Shown in pieces: positions 17,991 through 26,511 of a stretch of DNA of 64,000 nucleotides. The notes under the pieces are model-generated. The model saw nothing but the letters and a program-made list of their open reading frames with translations, was not told the origin of the DNA and searched no databases. Source of the DNA: JBIQJD01 sp044507695 (lineage in GTDB: Bacteria > Bacteroidota > Ignavibacteria > Ignavibacteriales > Ignavibacteriaceae); the NCBI GenBank assembly GCA_044507695.1, contig JBIQJD010000002.1, positions 248,001 through 312,000 of the forward strand. Reading direction: 5' to 3'. Position 1 is the first letter of the stretch. Every line of letters begins with the position of its first letter. Both the position numbers and the translations under genes were made by a program.

Positions 17991-18579
17991 AATGCTGATA
18001 ATCTTTTGTACTTCTCCACGTTCCGCCCCACTGCCATCCTCGTTTTATAAATTCCTTAGTAAGAAAAGAATTTAAAGTTATCGTTCCATCAATTTCCGGA
18101 TTATGTTTTGCTCCTTCAGGAATAACTTTATTTCTCTTTATCTGCGGATTAAGTTTAGGATTAATATCAATCGCTCTTCCGGTTGAATGGGCTGACAGCA
18201 CCTTTGTTCCTTTTACAGTTCTGTAGTTAAATGCTGAAGTATTATTATCAAGCATCGATTTTTCATCACTCCATCTGTAATGAGAAACAGGAATTACTTT
18301 TTCAACAGGAAATTTTATTTCTTTAATGATTTTAAAAATCTCTTCAATATCATCCTTTAAATTTTTATTGATTAATAACTGTCCGCGGTGAAGCTTTTTA
18401 TCAAATGAGTAATATTCAACCTCGATCAGTACAAGATCATTTAAGATTTTTTGTGGAATATCAATTCCTGAAACTGCTTCCTCAAAAGTATATTCTGAAT
18501 CAATAATTATCCTTTCATCATTCTGTAAAATTCCGGAAATAAATATGTTCAGCAGAAACAGTAGTTTTAATATGATCAT
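17974..18579 (-). CDS. M15-family D-Ala-D-Ala carboxypeptidase-like protein
   Basis: A 201-residue exported protein with a short N-terminal signal sequence (LLFLLNIFISGIL). The M15C peptidase motif SAHSTGRAIDINP provides two zinc ligands and WGGTWRSTKDYQHFE the third histidine and catalytic context. Members of this family cut peptidoglycan cross-links or stem peptides. It is the first gene of a two-gene unit with the esterase and diverges from the FKBP lipoprotein gene. Confidence 0.82.
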   Translation of the reverse strand: MIILKLLFLLNIFISGILQNDERIIIDSEYTFEEAVSGIDIPQKILNDLVLIEVEYYSFDKKLHRGQLLINKNLKDDIEEIFKIIKEIKFPVEKVIPVSHYRWSDEKSMLDNNTSAFNYRTVKGTKVLSAHSTGRAIDINPKLNPQIKRNKVIPEGAKHNPEIDGTITLNSFLTKEFIKRGWQWGGTWRSTKDYQHFEKRN

Positions 18580-18649
18580 GCTTGTTCTTTTATCTATTAT
18601 ATGAAAGCAAAAATAAATATATTTTTAGAATCAATTTTAAGGAACATTT

Positions 18650-19474
18650 ATGAAATATTTTTCAATTCTGTTTATTCTATTAGCTTCTGTAATCGGCTGC
18701 GGAGATGATCCTGATGTTGTTCGATTAGATTCCGGATTACAATATGCTGATGATTCATTGGGTACAGGTGCACAGGCAAAGCCGGGTGATCTTGTTACTA
18801 TTCATTTTTCAGCATGGTACATTACTGATTCATCAAATGTTTTTGATGATTGGACAAACGATACTGCTTATGTTAAAAACAGTCTCGGCAGTTCAAAAAT
18901 GCACAACCGCCCTGTAAAATTCAGACTGGGTTCAAGCCAGTTTATAAGAGGAGTGGATGAAGGCATTGAAGGAATGAAGACGGGAGGCAAACGTACAATC
19001 ATTGTTCCATCCTATCTTGCATATGGTGAGCAGGGAATGGGTCCGGTTCCTCCAAATGCAAATTTAAAAGTGGTTATTGAACTGGTTGACACAAAAGAAA
19101 TTCAGGAAGCTAAAATCTGGGATGCAGATACAACAAAAACTAAAACCACATCAAGCGGATTGAAGTATATTATTCTTGAAGAAGGAAGCGGCGATCAGCC
19201 CGAACCCGGTGATGTAGTTTCTGTTAATTACAGTGGTTACTTAATGGATGGAACGAAGTTCGACAGCTCGGTTGATAGAGATGAACCCTTCGTATTTACA
19301 CTCGGCAAAGGAATGGTAATTAAGGGATGGGATGAAGGAATTGCTTTGCTGAAAGAAGGAGGCAAAGCAAAATTAATAATTCCGCCGGTACTTGCGTACG
19401 GTGAAAGACCTAATGGTCCAATTCCGGCGAACTCAACCTTAATTTTTGATGTTGAACTTGTTGAGATAAAATAA
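18650..19474 (+). CDS. FKBP-type peptidyl-prolyl isomerase lipoprotein, two domains
   Basis: A 274-residue lipoprotein: lipobox ASVIGC puts the acylated cysteine near residue 17. Two FKBP domains follow at about 45-150 and 175-274, each with the loop forms GMKTGGKRTIIVPSYLAYG and LLKEGGKAKLIIPPVLAYG. It should speed proline isomerisation during folding in the periplasm. Two FKBP domains in one lipoprotein are less common than one but are known in Bacteroidota. The gene stands alone between a divergent M15 gene and a terminator. Confidence 0.88.
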   Translation: MKYFSILFILLASVIGCGDDPDVVRLDSGLQYADDSLGTGAQAKPGDLVTIHFSAWYITDSSNVFDDWTNDTAYVKNSLGSSKMHNRPVKFRLGSSQFIRGVDEGIEGMKTGGKRTIIVPSYLAYGEQGMGPVPPNANLKVVIELVDTKEIQEAKIWDADTTKTKTTSSGLKYIILEEGSGDQPEPGDVVSVNYSGYLMDGTKFDSSVDRDEPFVFTLGKGMVIKGWDEGIALLKEGGKAKLIIPPVLAYGERPNGPIPANSTLIFDVELVEIK

Positions 19475-19500
19475 TTTTTGTGTTTTCTATTTTGTGAAGG

Positions 19501-19537
19501 GAGATGATGTTTGACCCAAAATGTCATCTCTTTTTTT
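19501..19537. terminator. Bidirectional terminator
   Basis: GAGATGA at 19501-19507 pairs with TCATCTC at 19524-19530, with a few further inner pairs, followed by seven T (19531-19537). It sits between the ends of the convergent FKBP and kinase-like genes. The T-run contributes to the stop codon of the minus-strand gene. Confidence 0.7.
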
Positions 19538-20396
19538 ATAGGTAATAATTAATTGCTGATATAACCTGCGGATAATATCCTCTGCCAAATAAGTTTAAAT
19601 GATTTAACAGATGATAAAGTTTATAAAAATTTTCCCGGTAAGAATATCCATCAGGCAGCGGAAATTCTGAATTATATGATTTGTAGAATTCCGGAGCAAA
19701 CCCGCCAAACAATTTTGTCATTGCAAGATCAGCTTCACGGTTCCCATAATAAACAGCCGGATCAATTATACATGCATTTCCATTTTCATCGGTTATAAAA
19801 TTTCCGCTCCATAAATCGCCATGAAGCAGGGAAGGAATATTTTCACTGTCAGAAAGAATTTCATCAAGTTTTTTTTCAAGCTGTGAAATTTTATTTAACA
19901 ATTCTTTCTCACCATAACCATTTTCTGAACATAAATTAATTTGATAGAGAATCCTGTTTTCCCAGTAAAAAGATTTCCAGTCCGAAGAAAGCGGAAGATT
20001 TATCTGCGGCGTTGATCCTATAAAATTATTCTCAAGAAATCCGAATTGATCTGCTGTGTATTTATGCAGTGAAGCGAATTTTTCTCCAAACTCTTCAAAA
20101 AAATTTTTTGCCGGCTTTGCTGATTTTATATGTTCAAGCAGAATGAAAGTTTTATCCGCTAAAATTACTTCCGGAACTCTAACTGCATTGGCTTTTTTAA
20201 GCTCATTCAAACCATTTGCTTCACATAAAAAAAATCCGGCTGAAGACTCATTTACTTTTAAAAAGTATGAAGCTCCGGATTCACATTTAACAATCTGTGA
20301 ATCACTTATACATCCGCCGCCAACAGGAGCAGCAGAAACTATTTTTTCACCAATATATTCCTGAATTTTATTTTTAATGCTGATTGTTAAGTTCAT
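19536..20396 (-). CDS. Fructosamine-kinase-family protein
   Basis: A 286-residue kinase-like protein (PF03881). It shows the phosphotransferase catalytic loop LLHGDLWSGNFI near residue 192, the metal-binding IDPAVYYGNREADLAM, and an N-terminal region (VGGGCISDSQIV) typical of fructosamine/ketosamine-3-kinases. Bacterial members phosphorylate glycated amines so that the sugar is released, repairing glycated proteins. The start overlaps the end of the phosphatase gene by 23 nt. The pairing of an FN3K-type kinase with a low-molecular-weight phosphatase is found in many bacteria. Confidence 0.85.
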   Translation of the reverse strand: MNLTISIKNKIQEYIGEKIVSAAPVGGGCISDSQIVKCESGASYFLKVNESSAGFFLCEANGLNELKKANAVRVPEVILADKTFILLEHIKSAKPAKNFFEEFGEKFASLHKYTADQFGFLENNFIGSTPQINLPLSSDWKSFYWENRILYQINLCSENGYGEKELLNKISQLEKKLDEILSDSENIPSLLHGDLWSGNFITDENGNACIIDPAVYYGNREADLAMTKLFGGFAPEFYKSYNSEFPLPDGYSYRENFYKLYHLLNHLNLFGRGYYPQVISAINYYL

Positions 20397-20859
20397 CTTT
20401 TATTTTCCCTAATAAACCATAACATGCATCTTCTAAAATATCAAGAACAAGTTCAAACCCATCAAAGCCGCCGTAATAGGGATCAGGAACTTCTTCTGCC
20501 TGTACATTTCTACAGAACTCAACCATGCGGTAAATTTTATGATGGTATTTCCCCTGCGGATCGAAGCTGCGTAAATCATTATAATTCTGGTTATCCATTG
20601 CAACTATATAATCAAATTCCTGAAAATCTTTACGCGGATCAAATTTTCTTGCAACGCTTGTTAAATCATATCCGCGCCGTAATGCGTGATGAATCATTCT
20701 TGAATCAGCGCGTTCACCGGTATGATATCCCATTGTGCCGGCAGAATCAATAAAAATTTCATTTTCCAAACCATTATCCTGAACGATACGTTTCATAATT
20801 CCTTCAGCAGAAGGTGAGCGGCAGATATTGCCGAGACATACAAATATGACTTTCTTCAT
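20374..20859 (-). CDS. Low-molecular-weight protein-tyrosine phosphatase
   Basis: A 161-residue phosphatase with the P-loop VCLGNICRSPSAEG at the N-terminus (nucleophile Cys near residue 8, Arg in the loop) and the acid DPYYGG near residue 122. The family acts on phosphotyrosine or on arginine phosphate. Here it is the first gene of a two-gene unit with the fructosamine-kinase-like gene, so it may act on phosphorylated sugar-amine products instead; this is inference from gene order. Confidence 0.9.
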   Translation of the reverse strand: MKKVIFVCLGNICRSPSAEGIMKRIVQDNGLENEIFIDSAGTMGYHTGERADSRMIHHALRRGYDLTSVARKFDPRKDFQEFDYIVAMDNQNYNDLRSFDPQGKYHHKIYRMVEFCRNVQAEEVPDPYYGGFDGFELVLDILEDACYGLLGKIKDELNNQH

Positions 20860-20950
20860 CAGTATTCTTTTATTTTTATATTTTTTTATCTTGAAGTGTG
20901 TTTAAAATAAAATTTGTAAACTAATTACTCATCAAATATAAAGGGTTCAA

Positions 20951-22432
20951 ATGCAAAAATTAAGAGCAGCTCTGTTTTCAGTGTTGATGATTTTCACTTT
21001 TTCATACCCGCAGGATAATAATTTAAAACGAGAATTCCGCGGTGCGTGGATTGCAACTGTAGCAAACATTGATTGGCCATCGCGGTATGCAACTCCGGGT
21101 GAGCAAATTGCGGATCTTGTTGAACAGTTTGACAAACATAAAGAAGCAGGAATGAACGCTATAATTTTCCAGGTAAGAACTGAATGCGATGCTCTTTATG
21201 AATCATCTTTCGAACCATGGTCTTACTGGTTAACCGGTGAACAGGGAAAAGCACCTGATCCTTATTTTGATCCGTTGGCATTTGCAGTAAGTGAAGCACA
21301 TGCAAGAGGCATGGAACTTCATGCATGGTTTAACCCTTACCGTGCTGTTAAAAATGTTGGTGATTATGAAATTGATGAAAAACATGTTTCGGTTCAGCAT
21401 CCCGAATGGATTTTAACATTCGGCAAGTACAAAATGCTTGATCCCGGAATTCCTGCAGTGAGGGACTTTATTGCTTCAGTAATTGCAGAAGTTGTAAGGA
21501 AATATGATGTAGATGGAATTCACTTTGATGATTATTTCTATCCCTATTCACCCCATGTAAGCAATGAAGATTCTCTTACCTTTGCACACTATAATAACGG
21601 CTATACAGATATTGATGACTGGAGAAGATATAACATCAACTCAATGGTTGCGCAGGTTTATGATTCTATAAAAGCAATTAAACCGTATGTTAAATTTGGA
21701 ATTAGCCCGTTTGGAATTGTGCAAAATCATTACGCCGGAACAAATGGTTTTAGTTCTTATGATATTTTGTATTGTGATCCGCTAACGTGGATAAAAGATA
21801 AAACAGTAGATTATATTACACCGCAGCTTTACTGGGAAATTGGAAAAGATGTTGCTGATTATAAAGCATTGCTTCCATGGTGGGCTTCAGTTACTGAAGA
21901 CAGGCATCTTTATATCGGACAATACTCAAGCAGATTCTTTGGAAGATCGTGGAAGGATAAATCTGAAATTGGTAATCAGATAAGAATGAACAGAGCAACT
22001 GAAAACGTTCATGGTTCAATTTTCTTCAGCGGGAAATCGGTTTCAAATAATGTTGGCGGATTTGCAGATACATTAAAATCATCTATTTACAAATATCCCG
22101 CTCTCGTTCCTTTAATGAGCTGGAAGGAGAATGTTCCGCCGCCTGCACCGGTTAATCTTACGGGAGAAAAAGATTCATCTGGCATTACGTTAAAGTGGGA
22201 ACTTGAAGATGATGATGATGAAGTAAAACAATTTGTGATTTATAAGTTTAATTCAGATGAAGAAGTTAATATTAATAACCCGGCAAAAATTCTGGATATA
22301 ATAAGAACAAGAAGAAATTCTTTCAGAGACAGATCAGTAAAAATTGATGATGATGCATTTACATATGTTGTTACTTCACTGGACAGGCTGCAGAATGAAA
22401 GTGAACCAACTGCAGTTGTAACAGTTGAATAA
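20951..22432 (+). CDS. GHL10-family glycoside hydrolase
   Basis: A 493-residue exported relative of the protein at 14756-16822, sharing FRGAWIATVANIDWP, FQVRTECDALYES, MELHAWFNPYRA and VDGIHFDDYFYP. The signal peptide is near residues 1-20. After the barrel (about 25-390) there is one fibronectin-III-like domain ending in a short acidic tail; the T9SS sorting domain of the other copy is absent. It should therefore stay in the periplasm or be released by another route. The substrate is unknown. Confidence 0.85.
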   Translation: MQKLRAALFSVLMIFTFSYPQDNNLKREFRGAWIATVANIDWPSRYATPGEQIADLVEQFDKHKEAGMNAIIFQVRTECDALYESSFEPWSYWLTGEQGKAPDPYFDPLAFAVSEAHARGMELHAWFNPYRAVKNVGDYEIDEKHVSVQHPEWILTFGKYKMLDPGIPAVRDFIASVIAEVVRKYDVDGIHFDDYFYPYSPHVSNEDSLTFAHYNNGYTDIDDWRRYNINSMVAQVYDSIKAIKPYVKFGISPFGIVQNHYAGTNGFSSYDILYCDPLTWIKDKTVDYITPQLYWEIGKDVADYKALLPWWASVTEDRHLYIGQYSSRFFGRSWKDKSEIGNQIRMNRATENVHGSIFFSGKSVSNNVGGFADTLKSSIYKYPALVPLMSWKENVPPPAPVNLTGEKDSSGITLKWELEDDDDEVKQFVIYKFNSDEEVNINNPAKILDIIRTRRNSFRDRSVKIDDDAFTYVVTSLDRLQNESEPTAVVTVE

Positions 22433-22467
22433 AAAGTTTTGTGTAATTCAACTATTGTTTAATGATG

Positions 22468-22498
22468 TTGATTAGATACACATTTTAATATAACTTTG
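22468..22498 (+). promoter_or_regulatory. Bacteroidota-type promoter for the 7Fe ferredoxin gene
   Basis: TTG at 22468-22470, a 20-nt spacer and an exact TAnnTTTG match (TAACTTTG) at 22491-22498. The start point would be near 22505. The same layout and spacer are seen upstream of secA (41066-41096). Confidence 0.55.
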
Positions 22499-22510
22499 AA
22501 ATGCTTTTAA

Positions 22511-22540
22511 AGCTTCCGGTTTTTAGTTTTTCCGGAAGCT
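22511..22540 (+). other. Hairpin in the ferredoxin leader or end of the hydrolase unit
   Basis: AGCTTCCGG at 22511-22519 pairs perfectly with CCGGAAGCT at 22532-22540 over a 12-nt T-rich loop. Only AATTTAA follows, a weak tail for a terminator. If the promoter at 22468-22498 is right, this stem begins about 6 nt into the ferredoxin mRNA and could protect its 5' end. Confidence 0.5.
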
Positions 22541-22577
22541 AATTTAATACACGATCATAAAATATTTGGAGTAATAA

Positions 22578-22928
22578 ATGGCTTACGTTATTACCAAACT
22601 CTGCCTGGATTGCAAAGATATTGCGTGCACACAGGTTTGCCCAGTTGATTGCATTTATGAGTACAGCGGTGATGATCCTACTATACCTAAAAATATGTTG
22701 TTGATTGATCCGGATGAATGTATTGATTGCAATGCATGTGTACCCGAATGCCCGTGGGAAGCAATATTTGAAGAAGATATGGTTCCTGATATTTTTAAAG
22801 ATGATATAGAACTTAACGCAAGAATAGTGAATAAAGAAAGATTTGTCCCCAAGCGCGATCCTGATGAACCAATACCAACACCCGAACAGGTGGAAGCCAA
22901 TAAACGCAAATGGGGATATAACGGTTAA
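22578..22928 (+). CDS. 7Fe-8S/8Fe ferredoxin
   Basis: A 116-residue electron carrier. Residues 1-60 hold CLDCKDIACTQVCPVDCI and CIDCNACVPECPWEAI, the cluster pattern of seven- or eight-iron ferredoxins (one 3Fe-4S or 4Fe-4S plus one 4Fe-4S). The C-terminal 50 residues form the long acidic extension seen in the Azotobacter FdI type. It is a single-gene unit with its own likely promoter. Partners such as oxidoreductases or nitrogen fixation genes are not nearby. Confidence 0.88.
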   Translation: MAYVITKLCLDCKDIACTQVCPVDCIYEYSGDDPTIPKNMLLIDPDECIDCNACVPECPWEAIFEEDMVPDIFKDDIELNARIVNKERFVPKRDPDEPIPTPEQVEANKRKWGYNG

Positions 22929-22971
22929 ACAAATCAATTCTGCGCATTAAATTTTACTCTTCAAAAGTGTA

Positions 22972-23000
22972 CAGTGAATTGCGTTGTTGTAGATTCACTG
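22972..23000 (+). other. Hairpin after the ferredoxin gene
   Basis: CAGTGAAT at 22972-22979 pairs with ATTCACTG at 22993-23000. A short T-run follows about 12 nt later. It may end the ferredoxin transcript, but the distance makes a classical intrinsic terminator doubtful. Confidence 0.3.
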
Positions 23001-23101
23001 CTACACCAATCATTTTTCAAGGCTGTTAATTAAAAAAAATTCAACTTAATTAATGGCATTTGAATTGAGTGTTTCTCCTGATCTACATCTTGAGGATTAA
23101 A

Positions 23102-23743
23102 ATGAAAAAAATTTTATTGTTATTGCTTGTAATTATTTCAACAAACCTATTTGCACAGAGAGGAATTGCATCGGTAAAACTCGGCTACTTCGGTCCCGCA
23201 GCAGCAAGCGGCGGATTTATAATTGGGTTTGAAGGCGGAAGAGCAGTGGATCATAATTTTGGCTTTGGCTGGAGTGTTGATTGGTTTAATAAAAATTATG
23301 TTGATAAGAATCTTGTTAATGATTTTAATAATTATTATGGAATAGTTGATGGTTCAATAAATGAATTAAGAGCTGAGACTAACCTGCATGATTTTCCTTT
23401 GATGGCAACAATGTATGCAAAGTTTCCGCTCGCTCCATTTACAAAACTATATTTTACAGGCGGTGTTGGTGCAGAGATATTAATTATCAACTATAACTAT
23501 TTTCAAAATCCTGATGAAAGTGAACTTCACGCTGCTTTTGATTTTAACTGGCGGATTGGCTCAGGCATTTTATATGAAGGGGGAAGATTCACAGATTTCT
23601 TTTTTGAACTTACGTATCATTCATCTCAGCCAAGCTGGGAATATGAAGTTGAAGACAGAAGTAAATCATTTAAAAGAACATTTGAAAGAAGTTTTGATAT
23701 GAGCGGATTTATGGCGCGAGTGGGAGTGAAGTTTTATTACTAA
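23102..23743 (+). CDS. Outer-membrane beta-barrel-like protein
   Basis: A 213-residue protein with a clear signal peptide (MKKILLLLLVIISTNLFAQ). The rest consists of alternating strands with aromatic residues (LGYFGPAAASGGFIIGFEGG, LYFTGGVGAEILI) and ends with RVGVKFYY, as in small outer-membrane barrels of the OmpW/porin-family kind. I recognise no named family. A possible in-frame GTG at 23069 would add residues before the signal peptide, so the ATG at 23102, preceded by GAGGA, is chosen. The function is unknown. Confidence 0.65.
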   Translation: MKKILLLLLVIISTNLFAQRGIASVKLGYFGPAAASGGFIIGFEGGRAVDHNFGFGWSVDWFNKNYVDKNLVNDFNNYYGIVDGSINELRAETNLHDFPLMATMYAKFPLAPFTKLYFTGGVGAEILIINYNYFQNPDESELHAAFDFNWRIGSGILYEGGRFTDFFFELTYHSSQPSWEYEVEDRSKSFKRTFERSFDMSGFMARVGVKFYY

Positions 23744-23787
23744 ACTTTTGAATTGAGTAATAGGCTGATGTAATCTTGTAATTTAGT

Positions 23788-23814
23788 AACCCGCTTGTGC
23801 CGTCAGGCAGGGTT
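23788..23814. repeat. Short intergenic palindromic element
   Basis: AACCCGCTTG and CAGGCAGGGTT form an imperfect hairpin around TGCCGT, with one bulge. It is much richer in GC than the DNA around it and lies in the 90-nt gap between convergent genes. Its look suggests a dispersed palindromic element; no second copy is in this window. Confidence 0.4.
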
Positions 23815-23833
23815 TGCAATCTTATATTACTAA

Positions 23834-24262
23834 TTACTTCTCTTCACCAAATAATGTTACAACAATCGTTCTGCCATCTACTTTTTTTCTGTGTTCGCAG
23901 AGATAGATTCCCTGCCAGGTACCAAGATTTAATGTACCGTTAGTAATTGGAACAGTTAAACTTGTACTTAATATTGAAGATTTAATATGTGCCGGCATAT
24001 CATCTGCACCTTCTAATGTGTGCACATAATAATTTGCATTTTCCGGAACCATTGTATTAAAGTGTTTCTCAAGATCGGTGCGTACATCAGGATCAGCATT
24101 TTCATTAATTGTTAAAGATGCCGAAGTATGTTTTATAAAGATGTGTGCAAATCCCACAGATATTTTTTTTATCTCGGGAACCCTATTTAATATATCATAC
24201 GTAATTAAATGAAACCCTTTTTTCTTTGGCGGAAATTTTACTTCTGTCTGATGCCAAAACAT
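23834..24262 (-). CDS. YjbQ/UPF0047 family protein
   Basis: A 142-residue protein with family motifs FIKHTSASLTINENADPDV and MPAHIKSSIL, TLNLGTWQGIYLCEHR. The fold binds a metal with several histidines. Family members can act as weak thiamine-phosphate synthases in complementation tests, but the true function is not settled. It is the last of four minus-strand genes beginning with the TolB-like gene, 32 nt after the OB-fold gene. Confidence 0.85.
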   Translation of the reverse strand: MFWHQTEVKFPPKKKGFHLITYDILNRVPEIKKISVGFAHIFIKHTSASLTINENADPDVRTDLEKHFNTMVPENANYYVHTLEGADDMPAHIKSSILSTSLTVPITNGTLNLGTWQGIYLCEHRKKVDGRTIVVTLFGEEK

Positions 24263-24294
24263 TCTTAATAACCTCTTATTATTTAAACTTTCTG

Positions 24295-24699
24295 CTAACG
24301 TTCTTCAAATTCATCAACTTCAATTTTTACTCCATCAACAAAGGAGTACTCATCAACACCAACGCATTTACCTTTTATTACTACACGCTGGCCCGATTGA
24401 AGCTGCGATCCGTAAGTTTCATTTTCCTGTGAAAGAAAGAAAAAGAATACAGGCAGATCGCTGTTGGTTTCAAGTTCTAGAACAGGACGCGCACCTAAAA
24501 TTTTGTAGTATGCTTTTACAACTCCATCAATACGCAACTTTTTACCAAGGTATAATTCATCTGCTTTAGCTTTGTTGATAATGTAATCTGCTGATAACTT
24601 TTCCGCTGAAACTTCAACAACATTTATATCATCCCAGGTTATGAAAACTATTATTAATGTAATAATAAAGGCTGCAAGAAAAATATATTTCTTATTCAT
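24295..24699 (-). CDS. OB-fold, tRNA_anti-like membrane-anchored protein
   Basis: A 134-residue protein with one N-terminal membrane segment (residues about 5-22) and a C-terminal OB fold resembling the tRNA_anti-like family (PF12869): a YLGKKLRIDGVVK strand, then VVIKGKCVGVDEY. The word tRNA in that name reflects only fold similarity. It probably sits in the periplasm anchored to the inner membrane. Nothing indicates a ligand. It lies 18 nt after the M28 peptidase gene. Confidence 0.6.
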   Translation of the reverse strand: MNKKYIFLAAFIITLIIVFITWDDINVVEVSAEKLSADYIINKAKADELYLGKKLRIDGVVKAYYKILGARPVLELETNSDLPVFFFFLSQENETYGSQLQSGQRVVIKGKCVGVDEYSFVDGVKIEVDEFEER

Positions 24700-24717
24700 A
24701 TTAATTTTTTGATTGTG

Positions 24718-26511
24718 TTATCTTGCGCCAAGTTCAACATTTAAAGTTAACTTTTCATTATTTCTTAAAACAACAACTTCAACTGTATCACCCGGAACAA
24801 ACTCTTTTAGTGCGTAAACATAATCATAAATATTGGAAATAGTTTTACCGCCGAATGAAAGCATTATATCGCCGCCCTGCAACCCGGCTTTTTGAGCGGG
24901 GCTTCCATCGGTTACTCCGGAAATTTTAAATCCTTCTGATGTACTTGCATAATCCGGAATTGTACCAACATACACTTTCCATCCGCCAACAGAAGCTCCT
25001 TCTTTTCTTGGTACATTAACAAATTCGGGTTTGCTTTCAGCATTTGCAATTTCTAAAGCAGTGTTGTATACAAGATTCAGAATTTTTTGTTCACCTTTAT
25101 AATTAATTTTATCTGCATCATCGGAAGGACGGTGATAATCTCCATGCGTTCCTGTAAAAAAGAAAAGAACAGGAATATTTTTTATATAAAAAGAAGAATG
25201 ATCACTTGGTCCATATCCGTCATCATTAAATGCTAATTTAAATCCGGCTGTATTTTTATCATTTAGAAGATCTTTCCAAACAGGTGATGTGCCAGCTCCG
25301 TACACAATCAGTTCATTCGAATCATTCAGCCTTCCAATCATATCAAGATTAATCATCGCGGAGATTTTATTCAATTCAATTGGAGAATGATTAACAAAAT
25401 AACTTGAGCCGAGTAAGCCAAGTTCTTCACCGCTGAATGCTGCAAATATCAAACTGCGTTTTGGTTTAATTTGTAATGAAGCAAATTTTTCAGCAAGTTC
25501 TAAAATACCTGAAGTGCCAGAGGCATTATCATCAGCACCATTGTGAATCATTGGTTCTTTACCCCGGTAAAGCGAACCTTCTTCTCCCATTCCCAGATGA
25601 TCAAAATGTGCACCGATAACTATGTACTCATTCTTTAATTCAGGATCAGAGCCTTCAATACATCCGGCAACATTCCAGCTTTCTTTTTCAATCTCTTTAA
25701 CATTCGTTTCAATCACTGCATATATATTTTTAAATTCAAACGATGCGGGATTTTTTCCTTCTGTCATCATTAATTGATGATCAGAAAAGTTTTTGTATTC
25801 AGTTTCAAACAATGCATCGATCAAATATCTTTTAACTTGCACAGCAGGGAAATCAGTAATAGATCCGCCGCGGTCATATTTCAACTCAATTAATTTATCT
25901 TCATCATCCTTCGGCTGAAAACCATTTACAAAAATAATTCCTGCTGCACCTTTATCTCTTGCAACAGCAGCTTTGTGTCTGTAAGAAGAGTACTCCTCAA
26001 ATTGTGAATGCGGGTTATCATATTCAGGTGAATATCTCATTACAACAACAATTTTACCCATTACATCAATGTCTTTATAATCATCGTAATTCAATTTCGG
26101 CGCTGAAATTCCATAACCTGCAAATACTAGTTTTCCTTCGGCTTTGCCGCTGCCGGAAAAAGGCATTGTAACATGATCAATATTTAATCTTGATGGCTGG
26201 ATGTTATTTTCAATTTTAAATTGGAGTGAATTATTTTCTGCAAGTTCCAATCCCGCAATAAACGGAAATGGCATGATGAAATCTGATTCCGGCAGAGGTT
26301 TTAATCCATAAGTTTCAAATTCAGTTTGAATATAAACTGCGGCGGTGCTGCATTGTTCTGTTCCTGTAAATCTTCCCTGTAATTCATCTGAAGCAAGATA
26401 GCTTATATGTGTTTGTAATTCTTCAGCGGTTATCTCAGGATCATTCTGAATTTCAAACATGCAGCCAATAGCCGCTAATAATATTGCAATGATGATGAAT
26501 ATATTTTTCAT
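24718..26511 (-). CDS. M28-family metallopeptidase lipoprotein with PA and PDZ domains
   Basis: A 597-residue lipoprotein: lipobox AAIGC near residue 17. A protease-associated (PA) domain spans about 110-250 and an M28 aminopeptidase domain about 260-480, with zinc ligands in GAHFDHLG, HNGADDNASG, the GEELGLLGS acid, NLDMIGR and a late histidine in HGDYHRPSDD. A PDZ domain closes the protein (GSPAQKAGLQGGDIMLSF). It should be a periplasmic or outer-membrane-attached aminopeptidase. Its start touches the stop of the TolB-like gene, so the two are coupled. Confidence 0.88.
   Translation of the reverse strand: MKNIFIIIAILLAAIGCMFEIQNDPEITAEELQTHISYLASDELQGRFTGTEQCSTAAVYIQTEFETYGLKPLPESDFIMPFPFIAGLELAENNSLQFKIENNIQPSRLNIDHVTMPFSGSGKAEGKLVFAGYGISAPKLNYDDYKDIDVMGKIVVVMRYSPEYDNPHSQFEEYSSYRHKAAVARDKGAAGIIFVNGFQPKDDEDKLIELKYDRGGSITDFPAVQVKRYLIDALFETEYKNFSDHQLMMTEGKNPASFEFKNIYAVIETNVKEIEKESWNVAGCIEGSDPELKNEYIVIGAHFDHLGMGEEGSLYRGKEPMIHNGADDNASGTSGILELAEKFASLQIKPKRSLIFAAFSGEELGLLGSSYFVNHSPIELNKISAMINLDMIGRLNDSNELIVYGAGTSPVWKDLLNDKNTAGFKLAFNDDGYGPSDHSSFYIKNIPVLFFFTGTHGDYHRPSDDADKINYKGEQKILNLVYNTALEIANAESKPEFVNVPRKEGASVGGWKVYVGTIPDYASTSEGFKISGVTDGSPAQKAGLQGGDIMLSFGGKTISNIYDYVYALKEFVPGDTVEVVVLRNNEKLTLNVELGAR

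Noticed and set aside
22539..22937. 132-residue minus-strand open frame opposite the 7Fe ferredoxin
   Set aside because: The plus-strand frame has all ferredoxin cysteines in order. The opposite frame is a shadow.
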